Origin: CAUZEO01 sp963578625
Lineage (GTDB): Bacteria > Verrucomicrobiota > Kiritimatiellia > SLOV01
Length of the DNA: 13,849 nt
Assembly (NCBI GenBank): GCA_963578625.1
Contig: CAUZEO010000117.1
Location: forward strand, 1 to 13,849
Direction: 5' to 3'
Shown: positions 7,511 through 13,127 of the stretch, piece by piece
Layout: every line of letters begins with the position of its first letter
Position numbering within the stretch: the first letter of the stretch is position 1
The notes under the pieces: model-generated
Database searches by the model: none
What the model saw: only the letters and a program-made list of their open reading frames with translations
What the model was told of the DNA's origin: nothing
Translations under genes and position numbers: made by a program

Positions 7511-7770
7511 ATTACGGGCGGATGGATGTAGACCTTGATGTTGTTCTCGCCCGGGGCGGCGGGCTCATCCCGGTAGTAGGTCACATACATCGTGGAACCA
7601 GGGACGGCCGGTTTGGCCAGCTCGATTCGGCCTGATTCGCTGTCGTATCCGGTGCCGACGAAGTGACGATCTACCGCATCGACGCCGTCTATGAGCGAAA
7701 CCTGTGGGACGCAATCGCCAAGATCACCCGCGACATCGGCAACCACACGCTTGGTGCGAATTAGAAGTGA
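7507..7770 (-). pseudogene. Orphan C-terminal gene fragment of unknown family
   Basis: The frame is open from just below a TGA at 7773-7771 to TAA at 7509-7507 (87 codons). The only candidate start is a GTG at 7746 with no clear Shine-Dalgarno, giving 79 aa. The residues read smoothly as protein, with VVADVAGDLGDCVPQVSLIDG, VDRHFVGTGYDS, then STMYVTYYRDE and a beta-rich end KVYIHPPVI. This looks like the C-terminal portion of a larger beta-strand protein whose front is lost. I do not recognise the family. Its stop shares bases 7508-7509 with the opposing stop of the large secreted protein. It could instead be a small gene with an undetected start. Confidence 0.4.
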
Positions 7771-7791
7771 TCACGATTTCTGAAGACCGGC

Positions 7792-8766
7792 CTACACGTC
7801 CCGCCAGTCAAATACCTGAAAGAGGCCTTCCGCCTTCCCGTGAAGTAGCGCTTGATAAACGGCTTGTGCGTTCGCTGGGGGATGCAGGGCAATGAGCCCC
7901 TCCGATGGAATCCGGCCCTCGGCCAGCCAGCGCAATGCCAGACGGAAGTTATCCAAAATGGAATGCGGCTGGAAATTGGAGGCGTGAAGGGGGAGTTCCC
8001 ACTCCCACCCGGTGCGCAGTACGGCATACTTGTGGAAAACGACATGTAGAAGTTCATGTGCCGTCAGGTCCGTTCTCTGTTTCCAGGGGACTCCGACGAG
8101 GACGACTTCGCCTCCCTTGCGGATTGCCCGGGCTCCATCCAGGACGGCCTGCTCATTCCCCGAGCAGTCGATTGCAAGCGCAACCCGATTTTGTATGCCG
8201 CTCATCTCCGATACCAGCGCCGAAACGTTTTCGATGCCGGACCCCTTTGCGATGCGTTGGCGGTTGCTATCCGGTTCCGCGATGTGGACGTCGTATCCCG
8301 AATTTCTGAACAGGTGGGCGCAGAGGAATCCGACGGGGCCCGCGCCGGAAATCAGAACGACGTCACCGGGCCGGGCTTTCGTCGTCATCAGGGTGGTCAT
8401 GGACACGCCCATCAGCCGGGCGAGCACTGCTTCCTGGGGAGCTAATCCGTCAGGAACGAGGACAACGTGTTCGGCTTCGACTTGCTGAATGCTTTGGTGT
8501 TGCCCCATGCACAACAACGAAGTCCCGGGGAGGATATCCGTGACTTCCGCGCCCACGTCCTTCGCCCGAAAAACCGCTGAATACCCTGGGATGTTGGGGA
8601 AGCTCCCGTCCTTTTTCAGGTAGTTATTGGAAAGTTCGGTCCCCGGGCTGACCAGTGTGGCGAGGGTGTGTCCACGGATCTCACCGGGTCCGAGCGGGCC
8701 CGGGGGCTCCACCGGCACCAGGGCGGCCTGTTCCCTGGCGGTGATGGTTATCGCGGTCGCGGTCAC
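7792..8766 (-). CDS. MDR-family (zinc-less) NAD(P)-dependent alcohol/polyol dehydrogenase-like oxidoreductase (324 aa)
   Basis: The start GTG at 8766 overlaps the stop of the upstream isomerase gene (GTGA), which indicates translational coupling. The N-terminal part is the GroES-like catalytic domain of medium-chain dehydrogenases. The usual zinc-site Cys is replaced: the loop reads LVSPGTELS (38-46), as in zinc-independent or BchC-like MDR members. The Rossmann half begins at VVLISGAGPVG (residues 136-146) with acidic E163 after the second strand, favouring NAD over NADP. The four-Cys structural zinc loop is absent. The substrate is unknown; a sugar, polyol or sugar acid is suggested by the neighbours. 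It is last in the apparent FHA-isomerase-MDR transcription unit. Family confidence is high, substrate confidence low. Confidence 0.85.
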   Translation of the reverse strand: MTATAITITAREQAALVPVEPPGPLGPGEIRGHTLATLVSPGTELSNNYLKKDGSFPNIPGYSAVFRAKDVGAEVTDILPGTSLLCMGQHQSIQQVEAEHVVLVPDGLAPQEAVLARLMGVSMTTLMTTKARPGDVVLISGAGPVGFLCAHLFRNSGYDVHIAEPDSNRQRIAKGSGIENVSALVSEMSGIQNRVALAIDCSGNEQAVLDGARAIRKGGEVVLVGVPWKQRTDLTAHELLHVVFHKYAVLRTGWEWELPLHASNFQPHSILDNFRLALRWLAEGRIPSEGLIALHPPANAQAVYQALLHGKAEGLFQVFDWRDV

Positions 8767-9596
8767 AAGTTGATGCCTTCCGAGGCGGCGACTTCGCGAA
8801 TGTGATCCGCCGCGGCAGTATATTCCTCGGCGGCCGAGAGGTGTTCCAGCATCACGGGAACATCTTGCGGAAGATCGGAAAGTGCCCGCAGGTAGGTGCG
8901 ATAGTCGAGCTGCCCGTAACCGGGCCGCACTTCATCCAGGTGGACGGTGAGCCGGTCCCCGAGCAGGATGTCCTTGGCATGAGAGGACTTGATGTGCGCG
9001 CCGAGCCGCGCCACGAAATCCAAGATAATTCCCGTGTTGTTGAAATAGCGTTGCGGACTGCAAATCAGGTTCACCGGATCAAAATGGACGGCAAAAGATG
9101 GGCGGTCAATGGCGCTCAAAAGAGCCAGGTAGCTGTCGACGGAATCCGGGTACATCCATGGCATGGTTTCCAGGGTGTAGAACGTTCGGGTGGGGCGAAC
9201 GTCGTCAATGATCTCCCGCACCGACTCCACGATCATGTCGAACGTTTCCTCCGTTAGGTCTTCGGCGCAGGGGCCATCCCACTTTTCACCTCGTGATCCC
9301 GATATGTTCACGCAACACCCCGCGCCGATTGCCTCGGCCAGGGCGAGCCCTTTTTTGCATGTCTCGAGTGCGGCGGAGCGCTCGGTGCTGTCCGGACTGA
9401 GTGGATTGCTCCATGCGCCGGTTTCGGCAATCAGGATGTCGTTTTCCCGCGCGACGGCCATGTAGGCCTCGATAAGGTCAGTCGGCGCATCCCGGCCTAC
9501 CGGAGAGAACGTGGCCCGATATCCATGAGCCCGCACTGCTTCAACCCATTGATCCGGCGTCTCGGGTTTACCAAAAAGGGGGCCGCCTAGTCTCAT
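8763..9596 (-). CDS. Sugar phosphate isomerase/epimerase-like TIM-barrel protein (277 aa)
   Basis: The ATG at 9596 lies 5 nt after the FHA stop (9602-9604), and the gene ends in GTGA with the MDR start, so translation is probably coupled. The fold is the AP-endonuclease-2 (xylose isomerase-like) barrel. Putative metal ligands fall on successive strands: E143 (TLETMPW), D173 (HFDPVN), H206 (KSSHAKD) and E251 (VMLEHLS). PGYGQLDY (225-232) is the usual substrate-loop motif. Length is normal for the family. Members isomerise or epimerise sugars, sugar acids or inositols; some DgpC-like relatives instead cleave 3-keto-glycosides after oxidation by Gfo/Idh enzymes. The oxidoreductase-rich context leaves both options open. 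Confidence 0.88.
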   Translation of the reverse strand: MRLGGPLFGKPETPDQWVEAVRAHGYRATFSPVGRDAPTDLIEAYMAVARENDILIAETGAWSNPLSPDSTERSAALETCKKGLALAEAIGAGCCVNISGSRGEKWDGPCAEDLTEETFDMIVESVREIIDDVRPTRTFYTLETMPWMYPDSVDSYLALLSAIDRPSFAVHFDPVNLICSPQRYFNNTGIILDFVARLGAHIKSSHAKDILLGDRLTVHLDEVRPGYGQLDYRTYLRALSDLPQDVPVMLEHLSAAEEYTAAADHIREVAASEGINL

Positions 9597-9601
9597 CCGG
9601 G

Positions 9602-9994
9602 CTACTTCTCTTCGTCCAGGTTGCCCAGATTTTTATACATGTCCGATAGCTGGTTCTGGATGCTGTCTCCCGTTTCACCTTCCACCGCGTTGAGCATCGT
9701 GCTCATGCCATAGTCGTACGTGAAGGTCGTGCCGCCGGCGGTGATGGTATCCCCTTCGTCAAGCTTGTGCTCCTGTACGCGCTTCCCGTTCACAAAGGTC
9801 CCGTTGCTACTGCCTCGGTCCCGAACCACATGTGCTCCGTCTGCGTGTTCAATGGCGAAGTGGACGCGGGACATTTGTTTGTCCTCGATCTGAGCCTCCA
9901 CATCGTCGCCACGACCAAACACGATCGGTTTAAATGCAAGCTGCCAGCTTTTTACGATTGTGCCTGCCTGGTTCTTTTGCTTGAGATAGGGCAT
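9602..9994 (-). CDS. FHA-domain protein (130 aa)
   Basis: A strong Shine-Dalgarno GGAGG at 10004-10000, 5 nt before ATG 9994, fixes the start. Residues about 20-92 are a complete forkhead-associated domain with GRG (27-29), MSRVHF (S42, R43, H45) and SSNGTFVNG (62-70), the conserved phosphothreonine-binding positions. A 38-residue tail follows, acidic at its end, with a helical QNQLSDMYKNLG. No signal peptide or membrane segment is visible, so it should be cytoplasmic. It is first in a tight unit with the isomerase and MDR genes, and no kinase or phosphatase is visible in the window. Its partner may be a Ser/Thr kinase elsewhere. The family is very clear; its role with sugar enzymes is unknown. 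Confidence 0.9.
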   Translation of the reverse strand: MPYLKQKNQAGTIVKSWQLAFKPIVFGRGDDVEAQIEDKQMSRVHFAIEHADGAHVVRDRGSSNGTFVNGKRVQEHKLDEGDTITAGGTTFTYDYGMSTMLNAVEGETGDSIQNQLSDMYKNLGNLDEEK

Positions 9995-10071
9995 CTCTTC
10001 CTCCGCTCTGGGTTTGTAGAATTTTTACTCTCTCCTGGTTCAAATCAAGGAGCCGTTTTTTCTACCCGATC

Positions 10072-10083
10072 CGCTCCCGGGAG
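10072..10083. repeat. 12-bp perfect palindrome between the SDR and FHA genes
   Basis: GCTCCCGGGAGC lies 13 nt past the SDR stop and 68 nt before the FHA start-codon region. It is self-complementary with no loop, and no T run follows on the - strand, so a terminator is not supported. It may be an operator-like site or chance in GC-rich DNA. Confidence 0.3.
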
Positions 10084-10095
10084 CACAAGACCGGA

Positions 10096-10875
10096 TTACA
10101 ACCATTCCACGGAAAACCCTCCGTCAACCATCACTACCTGTCCGGTGGAGTAGGGGAGTTCTCCGCGTGCCAGCACCGCAACAGCCCGCCCCACATCTGC
10201 CGGCGTACCCCAGCGCGGCTGCAAAAGAAGGCCTTCCGCAATCAAGTCGTCGTACTTTTCTTTGACGCCCGCGGTCATGTCGGTCGCCGTAACCCCCGGG
10301 CGAACCTCGTAGACCGGGATCCCGAACTCCGCCAGCCGAACCGCCCACAATTTGGACGCCATCGTCAACCCGGCCTTCGAAATACAGTACTCGCCTCTGT
10401 TCGGCGATGCCGCCGTCGATGAAATGGATGTGACATTGATGATGCAGCCCTGAAACTCGCCGGCGCCGCTTTTCTGCTCAATCATCCAGTTTGCAACACG
10501 TTGAGTCAGGAAATAGGGCCCCTGCAAATTGACTTTCATCACCCATTCGTAGCTTTCTTCCGTTGCCTCCAGAATGTCTTTGCGATCCCGCGGCGCGACG
10601 CCCGCGTTGTTGACGAGAAGGTCAAGTTGTCCGAATGCATCGCGCACCGAGTCGACCAGTGCGTCCCGTTCGGAGGGCAGGCTGATGTCGGCTTTACAAT
10701 AGTGTATGCGCCTGCCGCTCTCTTCCAGCCGCGCGATCGTATCTCGAACCTGCGAGGCGTCACGGACTCCACAGAAGGCAATGTCATATCCCTCGTCCAC
10801 GAGGCGGTCACAAATGCCGAGGCCGATCCCACGGCCCCCGCCGGTAACCAACGCGACTTTTGAGTTCGATGTCAT
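10096..10875 (-). CDS. Short-chain dehydrogenase/reductase, FabG/KduD-like (259 aa)
   Basis: This is a classical SDR with the Rossmann motif TGGGRGIG (11-18), NNAG (89-92), the N115 strand (MKVNLQGP), catalytic S150 (INVTSISS), Y163 and K167 (EYCISKAG), PG at 193-194, and a C-terminal TGQVVMVDGGF. Length matches FabG-type enzymes. Residues at the end of the second strand read FCGVRD rather than an obvious Asp, so cofactor choice is unclear. The ATG at 10875 has no clear Shine-Dalgarno. The gene is 101 nt upstream of the FHA gene, so it may be transcribed with the FHA-isomerase-MDR set. In uronate pathways this family includes KduD, which fits the GH88-type neighbour, but sequence alone cannot separate a sugar-specific enzyme from a fatty-acid or general one. 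Confidence 0.85.
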   Translation of the reverse strand: MTSNSKVALVTGGGRGIGLGICDRLVDEGYDIAFCGVRDASQVRDTIARLEESGRRIHYCKADISLPSERDALVDSVRDAFGQLDLLVNNAGVAPRDRKDILEATEESYEWVMKVNLQGPYFLTQRVANWMIEQKSGAGEFQGCIINVTSISSTAASPNRGEYCISKAGLTMASKLWAVRLAEFGIPVYEVRPGVTATDMTAGVKEKYDDLIAEGLLLQPRWGTPADVGRAVAVLARGELPYSTGQVVMVDGGFSVEWL

Positions 10876-11091
10876 TTTCGGTTATTCGCTTTTATTAAGG
10901 GTAATGCGGGATGCGAGTCGTGGTTCAACCCTGCGGAAATGGCTCTGTCATGCTTGTGCGTCGCCGATCGGAAGTCTAGGCGACTTCTGCTACTTTACCG
11001 ATTTACAACAATACGTACATTCGTCTCTGTTCTCTTCGTTTCCTTCTGTTCAAAATCCCCAATCCCCAATCCCCAAATCCCGAACCCCGAA
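10876..11091. other. Intergenic region upstream of the SDR gene
   Basis: About 215 bases without a gene. It probably contains the SDR promoter on the - strand, but I found only a TTGAAC-like hexamer near 10921-10926 without a good -10. A weak 6-bp hairpin (GAAGTC/GACTTC) lies near 10971-10987. The C-rich tandem repeat at its Gfo/Idh-proximal end is listed separately. Confidence 0.5.
11054..11089 (+). repeat. C-rich imperfect 7-bp tandem repeat (potential G-quadruplex on the - strand)
   Basis: The unit AATCCCC is repeated three times, followed by the degenerate copies AAATCCC and GAACCCC. On the - strand, the coding strand of the Gfo/Idh gene, this gives five G runs (GGGG, GGG, GGGG, GGGG, GGGG) separated by 3-4 nt. 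The repeat starts only a few bases past the TGA stop at 11094-11092, so it would be in the 3' UTR or act as an RNA/DNA G4. Confidence 0.7.
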
Positions 11092-12246
11092 TCACGCCAG
11101 CTCCGGCACATCCAGCCATCGTCGTTCAGCGGACGATTGCATGCCCAACTCTGCGAGTTGGACCCCTTTCGCTCCCTCTTTGAGACTCCAGGGGAACGGT
11201 TCGTCGAGAACGACGTGCCTCAGAAACAGTTCCCACTGGGCCTTGAATGCGTTTTCAGCGGGCTCCTGCTCAGGCACTTTAGACCAGCCATCGAAGAATG
11301 CAACGGGTTGATCTATGTCCGGGTTCCACACTGGCCGAGGCGTGTTTCCGTAGTGCTGTGTCCAGCATTCACGGAGTCCCGCAACCGCGGATCCTTTCGT
11401 GCCATCGACGTGCACGGTGAGCAGGTCATCGCGCCGTACCCGCGTACACCAGGAGGAATTGAATTGGGCCACGATTCCCCCGTCCAGCTCGAACGTTGCA
11501 TACGCCGCGTCGTCCGCAGTGCATGGGTAGGGCTTCCCCTCTTCGTCGACTCGCTCCGGGATGTGAGTTTCGACCCTGCATGACAGCGATTGAATTTTTC
11601 CGAACAGGTTGTCTATGACGTAGCGCCAGTGGCAGAGCATGTCGATTGCGATCCCGCCACCATCTTCCTTCCTGTAGTTCCAGGAGGGTCGTTGCGCGGG
11701 AATCGTCTGCCCTTCAAATACCCAGTATCCGAATTCTCCGCGTACTGCGAAGATGCGGCCAAAGAAATTATTTTCCATCAGTCGCCGCAACTTGACGAGG
11801 CCGGGCAACCACAACTTGTCCTGCACGACGCCATGTTTCACGCCGGCCTTATCGCAGACCCGGGCAAGCTCCAGGGCCTCCGCGGTGGTGACCGCCGTCG
11901 GTTTTTCGCAGTAAATATGCTTTCCGGCGGCCACGGCGGACTGGACGGCCTCCACGCGGCGCAGAGTCGTTTGTGCGTCGAAATAGATGGAGTACGCGGG
12001 ATCCCGGAGAACGGTATCGAGATCGGTGGTGAATTTGCTGAAACCGGACATCTCACTCAGTTTCTTCAGTTTCGTTTCATTCCTGCCGACCAGCACGGGC
12101 TCGGGAATAATTCTCTCGGTCGGACTGACCTGAACGCCGCCTTGCCGGACGATCTCGACCATTGATCGCATGAGGTGTTGATTCGTCCCCATGCGTCCGG
12201 TGACGCCGTTCATGATTACGCCGACGGTATGAGTTTTCGATGTCAT
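11092..12246 (-). CDS. Gfo/Idh/MocA-family NAD(P)-dependent sugar oxidoreductase (384 aa)
   Basis: The start is ATG 12246, with GGAGG at 12255-12251 and a 4-bp ATGA overlap with the upstream cupin stop. An in-frame open extension to about 12489 is rejected because it is read through the cupin coding region and is Arg/Gly/Pro-rich. The N-terminal Rossmann domain starts GVIMNGVTGRMG (9-20), has EKP at 114-116 (the family's catalytic-Lys motif), and continues into the Gfo/Idh C-terminal domain with GGGIAIDMLCH (197-206, D202 and H206 typical of the family active site). Length is normal. Members oxidise sugars, sugar acids, inositols or amino sugars at a ring hydroxyl. Pairing with a cupin in one operon suggests a linked step. 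The substrate is unknown. Confidence 0.88.
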   Translation of the reverse strand: MTSKTHTVGVIMNGVTGRMGTNQHLMRSMVEIVRQGGVQVSPTERIIPEPVLVGRNETKLKKLSEMSGFSKFTTDLDTVLRDPAYSIYFDAQTTLRRVEAVQSAVAAGKHIYCEKPTAVTTAEALELARVCDKAGVKHGVVQDKLWLPGLVKLRRLMENNFFGRIFAVRGEFGYWVFEGQTIPAQRPSWNYRKEDGGGIAIDMLCHWRYVIDNLFGKIQSLSCRVETHIPERVDEEGKPYPCTADDAAYATFELDGGIVAQFNSSWCTRVRRDDLLTVHVDGTKGSAVAGLRECWTQHYGNTPRPVWNPDIDQPVAFFDGWSKVPEQEPAENAFKAQWELFLRHVVLDEPFPWSLKEGAKGVQLAELGMQSSAERRWLDVPELA

Positions 12247-12695
12247 CGATCCTCCGGTTTCTTTGTGCACTGCTCGCATGCGCCTACCGGGAGCGGGGGA
12301 ACATCGATGCCTGCTTTGGGTAGTGTGCCCGCCAGTTCCTGTTTCCAGTGGTCGACGTCGCCGGCCGGTCCGTAACAGTACAGCATAACCAGGGGACCGT
12401 CCCCCGTGTTGGTGAGTTGGTGGAATACTCCCGGCGGAATCCACACCGCCTGGCCCGCAGACACCGTTTGCCGCTCGTCCCCGAGGCACATTTCTCCGGT
12501 ACCCGACACGACAAAATAGATTTCTTCCTGCTCCTGGTTATGCCAGGGAACCTGCCCGCCGTTTGGCTCGAGGGTCACATATCCCAAGGCAAAACTTTTC
12601 GCCTGGATAGGAGACGCCCCGCCTACGAGATTCTGGGTGCGCCGCCGGGCAGGGTAGGTTCGGCCTTCAATTCGGTCCAAGTCTGCAACGATCAT
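12243..12695 (-). CDS. Single-domain cupin protein (150 aa)
   Basis: ATG 12695 is preceded by a strong GAGGAG Shine-Dalgarno (12706-12701, 5 nt spacing). The stop overlaps the Gfo/Idh start (ATGA). Cupin motif 1 reads WHNQEQEEIY then VVSGTG, giving H52, Q54, E58, so the second His is replaced by Gln. Motif 2 is GQAVWIPPGVFHQLTN with H92. These are usable metal ligands. The C-terminus ends CEQC, a possible metal or redox site absent from most single-domain cupins. Small cupins of the KdgF type act on unsaturated uronates, and the GH88-type gene next door makes that an attractive idea, but the H-x-Q-x3-E ligand pattern differs from the His-rich KdgF site, so this is only a suggestion. A general sugar epimerase, dioxygenase or binding cupin is equally possible. 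Confidence 0.8.
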   Translation of the reverse strand: MIVADLDRIEGRTYPARRRTQNLVGGASPIQAKSFALGYVTLEPNGGQVPWHNQEQEEIYFVVSGTGEMCLGDERQTVSAGQAVWIPPGVFHQLTNTGDGPLVMLYCYGPAGDVDHWKQELAGTLPKAGIDVPPLPVGACEQCTKKPEDR

Positions 12696-12710
12696 CTTTT
12701 CTCCTCTTTA

Positions 12711-12746
12711 CCGTGGCACGGGTCTCCGACCCGTGTAGCGAAGCCC
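12711..12746 (+). repeat. REP-like palindromic element, copy 1
   Basis: The 36-nt unit starts CCGTGGCACGGGTCTCC. Its core CACGGGTC-TCC-GACCCGTG folds into a perfect 8-bp stem with a 3-nt loop. It stands a few bases upstream of the cupin Shine-Dalgarno. Copy 2 at 13059-13094 is inverted and matches at 32 of 36 positions by direct comparison. Confidence 0.7.
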
Positions 12747-12885
12747 CAGGCGCAGAGCCACCGCCGTAGCACACCTTCCCACCACTCAATCTTAAGCCCG
12801 TCTGCTCTACTTTCGTTACCGCCCGGAATCCGTTGGGCTTGTTTGATTTTGGCTCCACAAAATTAGGAGGGTTTAGCCGGCGCGG

Positions 12886-12922
12886 AATGTCGAATATCGA
12901 ATTCTAAATTTCCAATGTCGAA
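12886..12922. repeat. AT-rich direct repeat AATGTCGAA
   Basis: The 9-mer AATGTCGAA occurs at 12886-12894 and again at 12914-12922, 28 nt apart, with ATCGAATTC between. It is more AT-rich than the surrounding DNA. Low confidence that it is functional. Confidence 0.4.
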
Positions 12923-13058
12923 GGTGGAGTTTCTCTTTCCTTGAACATCCGAATTTGGATATTTGACAGTGCTACGCAAGAATTCGGCCGCTCGGGCAGA
13001 TCCTCGCGCGATGCTGCGCCGGCCTTCGTGCCCGGCCCTCGCTCTTGCCCCTGTCCCG

Positions 13059-13094
13059 AGGCTCCGCTACACGGGTCGGATACCCGTGCTACGG
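13059..13094 (-). repeat. REP-like palindromic element, copy 2 (inverted relative to copy 1)
   Basis: Read on the - strand it starts CCGTAGCACGGGTATCC and ends GCGGAGCCT. It differs from copy 1 at 4 of 36 positions; one change opens the stem to 7 bp with a larger loop. The inverted pair encloses about 310 nt of non-coding DNA, a BIME-like arrangement. Confidence 0.7.
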
Positions 13095-13127
13095 GGCTCG
13101 GCGCTGGGCTTTCTCGTATTCGAGTCT

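Larger units (their letters stand above)
12696..13127. other. Repeat-bearing intergenic region between the cupin and GH88-type genes
   Basis: About 430 bases without a convincing gene. Open frames here are Arg/Pro/Ser-rich and match no family. The region contains two REP-like palindromic copies, further scattered GTAGCAC fragments and an AT-rich patch with a direct AATGTCGAA repeat. The GH88-type gene is probably transcribed separately from the cupin-Gfo/Idh pair. Confidence 0.6.

Noticed and set aside
10971..10987. GAAGTC/GACTTC hairpin as terminator or regulator of the SDR gene
   Set aside because: The stem is only 6 bp, there is no T run, and it is probably chance.
12247..12489. N-terminal extension of the Gfo/Idh protein
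   Set aside because: It is read through the cupin gene in another frame, has low-complexity composition, and the ATG at 12246 has a proper Shine-Dalgarno and ATGA overlap.
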